Program-made: the position numbers and the translations under genes
In this document: one piece after another, positions 24,552-31,823 of the stretch
Position numbering within the stretch: the stretch's first letter is position 1
Layout of the letters: the number at the start of each line of letters is the position of its first letter
Notes under the pieces: model-generated
Told to the model about the DNA's origin: nothing
Databases searched by the model: none
The model's input: only the letters and a program-made list of their open reading frames with translations
From: an uncultured Mycoplasmatota bacterium
GTDB lineage: Bacteria > Bacillota_I > Bacilli_A > RF39 > UBA660
Reading direction: 5' to 3'
Assembly: GCA_947570175.1 (NCBI GenBank)
Contig: CANOTJ010000003.1
Location: forward strand, 1-64,000
Length of the DNA: 64,000 nt

Positions 24552-24755
24552 ATGCTTAATTTAAAGAGAAAATATATAGATTACGAAAAATATTGCAAAG
24601 ATATTCAGAGTAAAGATAATCAAATCAAAGAGAAAGATAATCGAATAAATGATTTAATAAAAGAGATTGAAGAACATAAACAAATCATTGAAGAATTAAA
24701 AAAATCTTATGAGGAGGTAATGTGTGAAAAAGAAAATAAAAATTATTTCAAATAA
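24552..24755 (+). CDS. Small coiled-coil phage protein
   Basis: A 67-residue charged coiled coil (KDNQIKEKDNRINDLIKEIEEHKQIIEELKK). The DNRINDL segment recurs in the product of the gene at 29482. Its 3' end overlaps the next gene by 32 bp. Function unknown. Confidence 0.6.
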   Translation: MLNLKRKYIDYEKYCKDIQSKDNQIKEKDNRINDLIKEIEEHKQIIEELKKSYEEVMCEKENKNYFK

Positions 24756-25044
24756 AGTTAATGAATTAATTAAACAGATTACTTATGAAGTTAAAGATTG
24801 TTTTATGTGGATTAAGAATCGAAAATCTACACAAGAAGAAATTATAAGAGATGAAATTCAATACACTAAAGCTATGGCGAAAATAACAGAAATGCAACGA
24901 CAATTAGAAGAAACTCAAAAGAAATTTGAAGAATATCAAAAAGAAATAGAACATCAACGAAAATTAAAAGAAACATATTTAAGGAATTGTAAGAATTTAA
25001 CAAAGAAAATTGAAGTAATAAAAGAAAGAAGGAAAATAATATGA
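24724..25044 (+). CDS. Coiled-coil phage protein
   Basis: A 106-residue protein starting at GTG (24724) with GAGGAGG upstream. A basic N-terminal region is followed by a long heptad-rich helix (about 50-100: KITEMQRQLEETQKKFEEYQKEIEHQR). No enzyme motif. Ends overlapping the SpoVG start (ATGA-type overlap), so translation is coupled. Confidence 0.6.
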   Translation: MKKKIKIISNKVNELIKQITYEVKDCFMWIKNRKSTQEEIIRDEIQYTKAMAKITEMQRQLEETQKKFEEYQKEIEHQRKLKETYLRNCKNLTKKIEVIKERRKII

Positions 25045-25286
25045 AAATAGGAAATGTTGTTATTAATAAGATTGAAAATGAAGGAAAAGTAAAAGCTTAT
25101 GTTAATTTTATAATTAACGAGGATTTTGCAGTACATGACGCAAGAATTATTGAGGGGAACAAGGGACTATTTGTAGCAATGCCAAGCAGAAAAACTATGA
25201 ATGGTTTTAAAGATGTATGCCATCCAATAACTCAAGAGTTAAGACAAGAAATCAATCAGATTATTCTTGAAGAATATAACAAATAA
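25041..25286 (+). CDS. SpoVG-family protein
   Basis: An 81-residue SpoVG domain: VVINKIENEGKVKAYVNFIINEDFAVHDARIIEGNKGLFVAMPSRK... HPITQELRQEI. It matches almost the full length of chromosomal SpoVG, a small RNA/DNA-binding regulator. Phage copies are known in Gram-positive phages. It may alter host gene expression or division; that is inferred. Confidence 0.93.
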   Translation: MKIGNVVINKIENEGKVKAYVNFIINEDFAVHDARIIEGNKGLFVAMPSRKTMNGFKDVCHPITQELRQEINQIILEEYNK

Positions 25287-25312
25287 AAATGATAATAAGT
25301 AGGAGGGATAAA

Positions 25313-25540
25313 ATGTTAAAAGAATGTTTACAAGGAATAGCAGATGCAATAACATCTGAACTATTTCCTAAACTATTTATATTATCACTTATTATGTTTT
25401 TTTTAGGATTAATTGTAGGATATTCAATTATTGATATCGATGTAAAGAAACAGTGTGATGAAATGAGCATAACAGAGGCATTTCAATATCCATATTGTCG
25501 GAATTATTTTGAAGAACAATTAAGAAAATTAAAGGACTAA
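25313..25540 (+). CDS. Small membrane protein
   Basis: A 75-residue protein starting at ATG 25313 with AGGAGGG upstream. One hydrophobic helix (about 20-42, PKLFILSLIMFFLGLIVGYSIID) and a soluble tail with two cysteines. Unknown phage function. Confidence 0.6.
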   Translation: MLKECLQGIADAITSELFPKLFILSLIMFFLGLIVGYSIIDIDVKKQCDEMSITEAFQYPYCRNYFEEQLRKLKD

Positions 25541-25541
25541 T

Positions 25542-25856
25542 ATGGAATTAAAAGAAAACAATATCAAAGATCTTTCAGTTGATCTTGAGCAGAGTCAAGA
25601 AACACTAAAAAAAATTTCTGGCATAGCAAAATCTTTAGTAGAAGTAATATCCGATACATTTACAGAATTTTGGGATAAAATCAATGGTGACACGATTCTA
25701 CAATATAAAAAACTATACAATCAATCACAATATAAATACATAAAAAAAGGCAAAAAGTATGTCAAAGCAAGGAGACATAATAGCGAAGATATTAGCAAAG
25801 TATTTTTAAGGAAAATATCGCATTATAGTAAAAAAATTAATCAATATAAAAATTAA
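25542..25856 (+). CDS. Unknown early phage protein
   Basis: A 104-residue helical protein, acidic at the start and strongly basic in the second half (YKYIKKGKKYVKARRHNSED). Could bind nucleic acid, from charge only. Confidence 0.55.
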   Translation: MELKENNIKDLSVDLEQSQETLKKISGIAKSLVEVISDTFTEFWDKINGDTILQYKKLYNQSQYKYIKKGKKYVKARRHNSEDISKVFLRKISHYSKKINQYKN

Positions 25857-25875
25857 AGTAAATAGAGGTGAAATT

Positions 25876-26172
25876 ATGGCTAAAAAATACAGTAGTAATT
25901 GGGATGCTAAAAGACTAATTGTTAGTTTTAATCAAAAACAATGGAGACAAGATTTTGCATCTTTTGTAAGAGAAAAGAAATTTTGGGATATAACAAGAGT
26001 TACTAGATCTAGATCAATAAGCAATAATCCATTAGATAGAGGTATTAAATCATTTGAAGTCTATAATCAATATGGTGGAAGTGTTAAGGTTACTTATCAA
26101 GATGATAATAAAATCATCGATTCTACTGATGATGAAATAATAAGAAAATATTTACAAGAAAAGGGTGTGTAA
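25876..26172 (+). CDS. Unknown early phage protein
   Basis: A 98-residue basic protein with GAGGTG RBS. It contains RVTRSRSISNNPLD and a C-terminal beta-like stretch (SVKVTYQDDNKIID). No family recognised. Confidence 0.55.
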   Translation: MAKKYSSNWDAKRLIVSFNQKQWRQDFASFVREKKFWDITRVTRSRSISNNPLDRGIKSFEVYNQYGGSVKVTYQDDNKIIDSTDDEIIRKYLQEKGV

Positions 26173-26173
26173 T

Positions 26174-26341
26174 ATGCTAGGAATAATATTAATAATCGCC
26201 TTATTACTAGGACTATGTGCTTATAAAGATATAAAAATAGATAAATTAAAGGACCAATTAACAATAAAACAATCTGAAAATTTATCTTTAAAAAGGGTAA
26301 TGTATGAAAATGACTTAATACCAGAGGAGTATGTAAAGTGA
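26174..26341 (+). CDS. Small membrane-anchored coiled-coil peptide (Rz/spanin-like topology)
   Basis: A 55-residue ORF starting 1 bp after the previous stop. N-terminal hydrophobic helix (MLGIILIIALLLGLCAY) then a charged helix (KLKDQLTIKQSENLSLKR). Its stop overlaps the next gene's GTG start. Topology is like small phage inner-membrane proteins; function unknown. Confidence 0.55.
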   Translation: MLGIILIIALLLGLCAYKDIKIDKLKDQLTIKQSENLSLKRVMYENDLIPEEYVK

Positions 26342-26592
26342 TCATAAATTATAAAGAATTACTGTATGCGATATTTAATAGTGATCCTTATTCTGAAAAC
26401 GGACAAGAATTTCCAATAATTGTTTATGACATATTAAATAGTGGATTGCCCGTTGCAGTATTTAAAAATGCTAGTACATGCGCTAAATTTTTCAACACAA
26501 CACCAAATGTAATCAAATGTACTATATGTAGAAATAGTTTAAAAAGAAATAGATATAAATTAGAAAGAGTGAAGTTAGATGAAAGAATTTGA
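26338..26592 (+). CDS. Unknown early phage protein
   Basis: An 84-residue protein starting at GTG in overlap with the previous stop. The second half (ASTCAKFFNTTPNVIKCTICRNSLKRNRYKLERV) reads like a short helix-turn-helix of the NUMOD1 type found beside homing endonucleases. Assignment is tentative. Confidence 0.55.
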   Translation: MIINYKELLYAIFNSDPYSENGQEFPIIVYDILNSGLPVAVFKNASTCAKFFNTTPNVIKCTICRNSLKRNRYKLERVKLDERI

Positions 26593-26773
26593 TTTTATGG
26601 ATAAATTATTTCTTGGATTTATGATTTGGGGTGTTTTAGCTATTACAAGCTTGATTGTTTTAGGATTTATAAATGTCTTAAATAATAGATTTAGTCGATA
26701 TGACGTAAACCAAGATGGAATAGTTAATGCACAAGATTATGTTGCAGTTAAGAATTATATTATGGGGAAGTAA
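26579..26773 (+). CDS. Membrane protein with dockerin-like calcium-binding repeat
   Basis: A 64-residue protein: one transmembrane helix (about 8-33), then YDVNQDGIVNAQDYVAVKNYIMGK, which fits the dockerin type I / EF-hand-like loop D-x-N-x-D-G-x-x-x-x-x-D followed by a helix. Only one repeat is present, whereas true dockerins have two. Overlaps the preceding gene by 14 bp. Confidence 0.65.
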   Translation: MKEFDFMDKLFLGFMIWGVLAITSLIVLGFINVLNNRFSRYDVNQDGIVNAQDYVAVKNYIMGK

Positions 26774-26787
26774 AAAGGAGGAATAAA

Positions 26788-27216
26788 ATGGAAGATAAAC
26801 ATTGTGATGGAAGTGATTTTGACTTCTTAATTGGAAAATCAATTGAAAAAGTAGAAGAAAAAAGAGGAAGTTATGATACAGATTTATTCATTCTAACTTG
26901 TAATGATAATACAGTAATCGAAATTGAAACAAATAATGGATGTGGTGGCTGTGGAAATGGTTGGTCTAGTTTCGATGATTTGAAAAAATTAGAGAACAAT
27001 CATAACGTGATTACTAATGTTGTTTGCAAATATGTTTCTGAATTGGCAAAAGAAAAAGAAGATTATGATATGTGGGATTATTGTGAAAATTATGAATTTA
27101 AACTATTTGTATATTATCAAGATGATATGTTAACACTTGAAGGTGATGATGGATATGGAAATGGCTATTATGGTGGTGGATTTTATGTAACCATTAAGGA
27201 TATAGAGGTGAAATAA
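26788..27216 (+). CDS. Unknown phage protein with Cys/Gly-rich motif
   Basis: A 142-residue acidic protein with NNGCGGCGNGW near residue 52 and Gly/Tyr-rich GDDGYGNGYYGGGF near the end. The style resembles small DUF proteins of Firmicutes phages. The CGGC could bind metal. RBS AGGAGG. Function unknown. Confidence 0.65.
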   Translation: MEDKHCDGSDFDFLIGKSIEKVEEKRGSYDTDLFILTCNDNTVIEIETNNGCGGCGNGWSSFDDLKKLENNHNVITNVVCKYVSELAKEKEDYDMWDYCENYEFKLFVYYQDDMLTLEGDDGYGNGYYGGGFYVTIKDIEVK

Positions 27217-27217
27217 A

Positions 27218-27535
27218 ATGAAAGAAGATATATTAAAAGTAATAAATAATTATGGAGTAATACCACAATTAAAATACTTTCAAAGTGAAGTATTTGAATT
27301 AAATGAAGCAATAATACAAAAAGAATATTCTGTAATAGGTGGCAAACCTGAACCACTTATTAATACAGAAAATAATCATATAGCAGAGGAACTATCTGAT
27401 GTAATGTTCATGCTTAAACAATTTCAATATTACTACGGAATTAATGATTCAAATATAAAAGAAATTATGAAATTTAAAATTGAAAGACAATTAAAAAGAA
27501 TTGAGGAAAGTAAAATAGCTGAGGTGGGTAAATAA
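27218..27535 (+). CDS. MazG-like nucleotide pyrophosphohydrolase
   Basis: A 105-residue all-alpha NTP pyrophosphatase. The helix with VFELNEAI (E-x-x-E-type) and the later HIAEELSDVMFMLKQ (EExxD) supply the Mg-binding acids, about 55 residues apart. Phage MazG enzymes hydrolyse NTPs or (p)ppGpp and adjust host nucleotide pools; the substrate here is unknown. Starts 2 bp after the previous gene and overlaps the next by one base. Confidence 0.82.
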   Translation: MKEDILKVINNYGVIPQLKYFQSEVFELNEAIIQKEYSVIGGKPEPLINTENNHIAEELSDVMFMLKQFQYYYGINDSNIKEIMKFKIERQLKRIEESKIAEVGK

Positions 27536-27954
27536 TGAAGAAAACAAAAAATGTATTAACAATTTTAGGAATGATTATAGGAATATTATTAATCATATTT
27601 GGATTAACAGGATGTACAGATGCAGAGATAGCATCACAAAACGTAAGCAAAGAAGCAGATCAATTTAGAGTAAAAAGAAGAATAGTATTTATAAATTTAA
27701 GACATGATAGTTACTTATTTGAAATTATCGGAAATTGTTCAATAGAGACTGATAGTAGCGATAATCAATTAGAAGTAATTTGCAAAGTAGGAGAGGACAA
27801 GTATCAAAAACACTTCTTATATTTATCAAATGAAACAACTTATACAGTAGAACAATTAAATTATAGTGAAGTATCTAAATATGATTATGAGATAGTATTT
27901 AAACCTGAAAGTATTGTACCTATTAAGATTGAAACAGAAGTAGGAGGAAAATAA
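27535..27954 (+). CDS. Phage lipoprotein
   Basis: A 139-residue protein with a type II signal peptide: Lys-rich start, hydrophobic helix (about 8-24) and lipobox LTGC at about 24-27. The soluble domain is beta-rich. Phage-encoded lipoproteins often block superinfection (Ltp/TP-J34 type); that role is inferred. Confidence 0.7.
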   Translation: MKKTKNVLTILGMIIGILLIIFGLTGCTDAEIASQNVSKEADQFRVKRRIVFINLRHDSYLFEIIGNCSIETDSSDNQLEVICKVGEDKYQKHFLYLSNETTYTVEQLNYSEVSKYDYEIVFKPESIVPIKIETEVGGK

Positions 27955-27956
27955 AA

Positions 27957-28196
27957 ATGTGGGAAATATGGCTATATAAAACTTTAATGGCTTTTATAAG
28001 TATTCAAATATTAGAGGTAGTATTTAGAAGTCAAATAAAGAAAGCATTTAAAAAAAATAATACGAATGGTGTCGGATTTATAAAAGGTACTGTTAATTGT
28101 TTATTAGTATCAATGATTCCGGTTATGCGATGGGTATTTGTATCATTGGTTGTTATAGTGATATTTGCAGGTACTCTTATAGATGAAGAAAAATAG
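27957..28196 (+). CDS. Small membrane protein
   Basis: A 79-residue protein with two hydrophobic segments (about 8-22 and 46-75) separated by a basic loop. RBS AGGAGG. Unknown. Confidence 0.6.
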   Translation: MWEIWLYKTLMAFISIQILEVVFRSQIKKAFKKNNTNGVGFIKGTVNCLLVSMIPVMRWVFVSLVVIVIFAGTLIDEEK

Positions 28197-28215
28197 AAGA
28201 ATTGAGGAGTGAGTT

Positions 28216-28404
28216 ATGAAAACATTTGCAGTAATTATGAAATATATAACATTGAGTTTGTTAATGTTTCATACAATATTTTTTATATTATGTATTTACA
28301 ACGGAACAGTTTTAAATATTATAACAAGTTGTATTAATGAAGTAACGTTTATATTTAATGCTCTTATTTGGAATATGTTTGTGGAGGATTTATCATATGA
28401 GTAA
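28216..28404 (+). CDS. Small membrane protein
   Basis: A 62-residue hydrophobic protein with two predicted helices (about 3-30 and 35-57), RBS GAGGAG. Its end overlaps the next ATG. Unknown. Confidence 0.58.
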   Translation: MKTFAVIMKYITLSLLMFHTIFFILCIYNGTVLNIITSCINEVTFIFNALIWNMFVEDLSYE

Positions 28405-28687
28405 GCTAATATTTAATCCAGAAAAAGATATGAAAGAATTGAAAATGTATGGGTTTAAATATATAGATGTCAGTAAAGTACAATGGGCTAACAGTAACAA
28501 TAATTATTGGTGCAAAAAGGTGTATTTGGGCGATGATTATGATAATAGAGTATTTTATTTAATTAATGAAAAGGATAGATATTATCATGTTGACTCTTGC
28601 GAAAGTGGAGTATTAGATAATACAACCTATGATTTAATCAAAGCAAATTTAATAATTGATGAGGAGAAATTGAAAAATGAAAATTAA
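28397..28687 (+). CDS. Unknown phage protein
   Basis: A 96-residue soluble protein; I choose the ATG at 28397 with GGAGG upstream. It is rich in Tyr, Asp and Trp (YCKKVYLGDDYDNRVFYL region) with no known motif. It ends in overlap with the next gene. Confidence 0.6.
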   Translation: MSKLIFNPEKDMKELKMYGFKYIDVSKVQWANSNNNYWCKKVYLGDDYDNRVFYLINEKDRYYHVDSCESGVLDNTTYDLIKANLIIDEEKLKNEN

Positions 28688-28868
28688 TTTATCTGAATTG
28701 GTTAAAGAAAATCTAAATTTAAAACAAGCCTTAAATGAAATAAAAGAATGTTGTGAAAATAATGCTATTGAAGTAAACACTAGAGAATATGGAAGTTTAG
28801 TCGTAACTAATATTGATGATATTTTACAAATAATAGACAAAGCATTAGGAGATGAAAACGATGAGTGA
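28677..28868 (+). CDS. Small coiled-coil array protein 1
   Basis: A 63-residue protein (ENLNLKQALNEIKECCENN...). The N-terminal helix ENxxLKxxLxxI is shared with the genes at 29084 and 30074. The end, KALGDENDE, also encodes the ribosome-binding site of the next gene. Unknown function. Confidence 0.58.
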   Translation: MKINLSELVKENLNLKQALNEIKECCENNAIEVNTREYGSLVVTNIDDILQIIDKALGDENDE

Positions 28869-29097
28869 ATTTGAAACAATAAAAGATATGCAAAGAGAAG
28901 ATTTAGAGTATGCCTATTATGGAGCAAAAGTAAAATATAGAGAATATGAAAATAAATTAAAAGAAATAAGAAATCTTATATTGGAACTAGATGATGAAAC
29001 AGATGATACAACTTGTTTTGATATAGAAAGCAGTATTAGAGAAGAACTGTTACATAGAATTGATGAAGCATTAGGAGGGAATAATGGGATTAAATAA
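28861..29097 (+). CDS. Small coiled-coil array protein 2
   Basis: A 78-residue acidic helical protein starting at ATG 28861, overlapping the previous stop. Ends in EALGGNNGIK, with GGAGGG in the DNA serving the next gene. Unknown. Confidence 0.58.
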   Translation: MSEFETIKDMQREDLEYAYYGAKVKYREYENKLKEIRNLILELDDETDDTTCFDIESSIREELLHRIDEALGGNNGIK

Positions 29098-29332
29098 TTT
29101 TATATTAAATTGTGAAAAAGAAAATCAAGAATTAAAAAAAGACATTAAATACTATAAAAATAAAAGAAAAAGATTGCAAAATAAACTTGAACAACAATCC
29201 AATGCTATTGATGAGTGTATTGAATTAATAGCAAAGTATATACAAGAATGTACTTATGGAGAAGTGCCAAAATATCAAAAATTATTAGAAAAACTACAAC
29301 AAGCGAAAGGTGATAATAATAATGGAAAATAA
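29084..29332 (+). CDS. Small coiled-coil array protein 3
   Basis: An 82-residue protein with a basic coiled coil (ENQELKKDIKYYKNKRKRLQ) followed by QSNAIDECIELIAKYIQ, similar to QSSNVIVEIKKYLQ in the gene at 30074. Ends QQAKGDNNNGK in overlap with the next ATG. Unknown. Confidence 0.58.
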   Translation: MGLNNFILNCEKENQELKKDIKYYKNKRKRLQNKLEQQSNAIDECIELIAKYIQECTYGEVPKYQKLLEKLQQAKGDNNNGK

Positions 29333-29489
29333 AGAAAAACTATTAAAATTAAAGGAAATGTTAGAAAAGCAATTAAAATTTGCAGATGAAATAAACAATT
29401 TACCTATGTGTATTGAGATTGGTAATAAGTTAAATAAAATAGATAACAAGCTAAGAGAATTACAAGCGAAAGGTGGTTGTGATGAATAA
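29322..29489 (+). CDS. Small coiled-coil array protein 4
   Basis: A 55-residue ORF starting at ATG 29322 with AAAGGTGAT upstream. Helical and charged (KLKEMLEKQLKFADEINN). Ends LQAKGGCDE; its last codons overlap the next ATG (GATGAATAA). Confidence 0.55.
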   Translation: MENKEKLLKLKEMLEKQLKFADEINNLPMCIEIGNKLNKIDNKLRELQAKGGCDE

Positions 29490-29745
29490 TCCAAGAGTAG
29501 ATATATCTGAAAAAGAATATTTAAGATTAATCGATCGAGATAATCGTATAAATGATTTAGTAAAGTATTTAGAAGATAAGATAACATTATATGATAATGA
29601 TATAAAACAATCACAGCAATGGTTAGATGTTGAAGAAATGCATCAATCGGTAAAGGCTGATATGCATAAATCCAAATGTATTAAAAAAGAATTAGAGATT
29701 ATTCTAGAAAGGCTAAAAAGTGATAATTATGAACAGAAAAACTGA
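29482..29745 (+). CDS. Small coiled-coil array protein 5
   Basis: An 87-residue protein starting at ATG 29482. It contains RDNRINDLVKYLEDK, a close match to KDNRINDLIKEIEEH in the gene at 24552, so the two share a module. Function unknown. Confidence 0.58.
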   Translation: MNNPRVDISEKEYLRLIDRDNRINDLVKYLEDKITLYDNDIKQSQQWLDVEEMHQSVKADMHKSKCIKKELEIILERLKSDNYEQKN

Positions 29746-30061
29746 ATTAGTAAAAGTACCTTCAAATTTTCTTATAAAAAATGTAATTATAGACGACGAT
29801 ATTTATAAAGAGGGATTTATAGAAATAGACAGATGTCTAGTAGATGAAATAAAAAAATTATGGTGGATAGGAATACATACAACAGGTTGTTGTTGTGGTC
29901 ATAATGAAAATGTTGGATTTATACAAGTAGAGAGAACAGATTTACAAAAGATGCTAGATTTTGGTTATGAATGGTATCATGATTATTCAAATGATCTTGG
30001 TGGAAATAATAGATATGATGCTTTTATTCCTAAAAGTAAATGTCATTGTGAGAAAGGTTAA
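29729..30061 (+). CDS. Cys/His-rich phage protein
   Basis: A 110-residue protein starting at ATG 29729. It has TTGCCCGHNEN (about 54-64), a metal-binding-looking CCC-x-H motif, and CHCEKG at the C-terminus, which could complete a zinc site. Known only as a small phage protein family to my recollection. Unknown function. Confidence 0.62.
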   Translation: MNRKTELVKVPSNFLIKNVIIDDDIYKEGFIEIDRCLVDEIKKLWWIGIHTTGCCCGHNENVGFIQVERTDLQKMLDFGYEWYHDYSNDLGGNNRYDAFIPKSKCHCEKG

Positions 30062-30073
30062 GAGGTAGTAAAT

Positions 30074-30373
30074 ATGAGTAAATGGAAATGTGAAATATGT
30101 GGAAGTAGATTTGAAAACTTTCATGCACAAGGATTCGATCATAAGATATATTGTCCTTTATGTTATTTTAAAAAATTAAGTATTAATTTGAAGAAAGAAA
30201 ATCAACGACTAAAATCACAATTAAAACAAAGTAGTAATGTGATTGTTGAAATAAAAAAATATTTACAAGGATCTTACGAAATGTCTATTTATACAAAAAG
30301 TGTAATGTTAGATAAAGATGGTATTGATGATTTGTTTGATATTTTAAACAAATACAAAGGTGATGATAAATAA
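30074..30373 (+). CDS. Zinc-ribbon plus coiled-coil phage protein
   Basis: A 99-residue protein. The N-terminal zinc ribbon has CEICG (about 6-10) and CPLC (about 29-32). A coiled coil follows (NLKKENQRLKSQLKQSSNVIVEIKKYLQ), related to the array proteins at 28677 and 29084. Last of the modular array; ends KYKGDDK. Confidence 0.65.
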   Translation: MSKWKCEICGSRFENFHAQGFDHKIYCPLCYFKKLSINLKKENQRLKSQLKQSSNVIVEIKKYLQGSYEMSIYTKSVMLDKDGIDDLFDILNKYKGDDK

Positions 30374-30407
30374 AAAAGAAGATCATTAAAATCTCCCATA
30401 ATTAATT

Positions 30408-30530
30408 TCAACATCGATTGAAAAAGCAACTTATCAACCCAAACAACAAAAACAATGGTACTAAAAAGACTGCGATAATAAGTGCAATTGGCAAAAAAAG
30501 TATAAATAATATAAACCATAAAAAGCACAT
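30408..30530 (-). CDS. Candidate 40-residue hydrophobic peptide on the opposite strand
   Basis: The region between 30373 and 30621 has no gene on the plus strand. On the minus strand an ATG at 30530 with AGAGGT upstream opens a 40-codon ORF, MCFLWFILFILFLPIALI..., one long membrane helix ending CFFNRC. It has the size and hydrophobicity of type I toxin peptides. It would be antisense-oriented within the early operon. Coding is inferred from RBS and composition only. Confidence 0.45.
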   Translation of the reverse strand: MCFLWFILFILFLPIALIIAVFLVPLFLLFGLISCFFNRC

Positions 30531-30620
30531 AATAATTACCTCTTTTAAATAATAAATGCAGTGAAGTTATTGGTGACAATAATATATTACTAATAAAAAT
30601 CTAATAGAAAGGGAATAAAA

Positions 30621-30794
30621 GTGAAAAGCAAAGATTTAATCAAAAGAGATAGAGTATTAAAAATTATTGAAGCAAAACTAAATCATGAAGAAATGTTACT
30701 AAAACAAGCTAGTACTGAATACAGAAAAAGATTATCAAGTTATCAAATAGCAATGTTAAGAGATTTATACGATACTATAAAGCTTATGCCCTAA
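30621..30794 (+). CDS. Small helical phage protein
   Basis: A 57-residue basic, helical ORF starting at GTG with GAAAGGGAA upstream (MKSKDLIKRDRVLKIIEAKL...). No family recognised. Directly precedes the first copy of the duplicated leader. Confidence 0.5.
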   Translation: MKSKDLIKRDRVLKIIEAKLNHEEMLLKQASTEYRKRLSSYQIAMLRDLYDTIKLMP

Positions 30795-30796
30795 AA

Positions 30797-30918
30797 ATAG
30801 CAAAAAGTATCAAAGATAAAAAATAAGGTATAAACCTTTATAAATACTAGCAAAAGATAAGTTTATATAGGTGCAATATAATATTGTGGTTATCTTGCAT
30901 CAAATAATAAAGAAAAAA
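30797..30918 (+). repeat. Duplicated structured leader, copy 1
   Basis: About 120 bp matching 33734-33855 at most positions. It contains a hairpin AAGGT-ATAA-ACCTT, then AAGATAA ... TTATCTT (7-bp stem) enclosing CAATATAATATTG, then a constant 3' part ending AATAATAAAGAAAA before the RBS of the next gene. Confidence 0.8.
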
Positions 30919-30930
30919 GGAGGGAAATAT

Positions 30931-31278
30931 ATGCATTTTGAAGATGAAAAAGACTATAAACAAAAATATGATGAATTCTGGAAAGATATAGTAGAGAATG
31001 AAGATGGAACATTAAATAAGGATCAAGTAATGAGAGAATTATCCGATTATTCTATGGTCATGGATAACTGTGCTAGGGCATTTGTATTAATGACAAATGG
31101 GGCAATATCTAAACAAAATACAATGTTTTTTGAAGTAGAGGGAATATTTAATAATATTTTTATTTCAAAAGCACTAGCTGCAGATGATTTAATAAATACA
31201 TGTTTAACAAAAGACATGAGCTATGAGGAAATTATTGCAGCAATAAAAGATTATTTTGATTATGAGGAGGAAAAATAA
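30931..31278 (+). CDS. Unknown phage protein
   Basis: A 115-residue acidic helical protein starting at ATG 30931 with GGAGGG upstream, behind the duplicated leader. A single possible amphipathic helix near the middle; no known domain. Ends DYFDYEEEK, where the GAGGAGG of the DNA serves the next gene. Confidence 0.62.
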   Translation: MHFEDEKDYKQKYDEFWKDIVENEDGTLNKDQVMRELSDYSMVMDNCARAFVLMTNGAISKQNTMFFEVEGIFNNIFISKALAADDLINTCLTKDMSYEEIIAAIKDYFDYEEEK

Positions 31279-31279
31279 T

Positions 31280-31615
31280 ATGATGCCAAATTGTGTTCTT
31301 AGACCTACTACGATATACATAAAAGATAATGAATCAGGGGAAATGTTAGAACTAGGGAATATTGAAAAACTAGAATTAGAAGAAATTCAAACAGAACATG
31401 AAACTTATAATCAAGGTATTAATTATATCAGTCACCCTCGAGAAGTATCGGTATCTTACAAATTAAAAAAACTTTCAAAGAAAAAGTTCATTAAATTATT
31501 AATGGCAAGAAAAATTCAAAGGAATGCAGCTAATGAACTTGCTAAATACTTTTTAAATAAAAGAGGTTATTACTCTTATATAGATTTATTTTTATTAGAT
31601 GGAGGTGCTTTATGA
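31280..31615 (+). CDS. Unknown phage protein
   Basis: A 111-residue protein starting at ATG 31280 in overlap with the preceding reading region. Basic C-terminal half (KLKKLSKKKFIKLLMARKIQRNAANELAKYF) could bind nucleic acid. No family recognised. Confidence 0.6.
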   Translation: MMPNCVLRPTTIYIKDNESGEMLELGNIEKLELEEIQTEHETYNQGINYISHPREVSVSYKLKKLSKKKFIKLLMARKIQRNAANELAKYFLNKRGYYSYIDLFLLDGGAL

Positions 31616-31719
31616 AATATATAATTTATGAGTATATTGCAGCATATATGTTTCAACCAGCTAGATATGATCGATACGAAATAAAAACAGATAAAGAACT
31701 TAAAGATTTTTTTATTTAA
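31612..31719 (+). CDS. Small phage peptide
   Basis: A 35-residue ORF with GGAGGTG upstream and an ATGA-type overlap with the previous stop (MKYIIYEYIAAYMFQPARYDRYE...). Tyr-rich; unknown. Confidence 0.5.
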   Translation: MKYIIYEYIAAYMFQPARYDRYEIKTDKELKDFFI

Positions 31720-31823
31720 GCATCAAAATAATTTAAAAAATATAGAAATATTTAATAAATCAAATAAATGCAAAATTAACTTTGAAGTATATATAAAATA
31801 GTAAAAAGAAAGTAGGTGTAATC

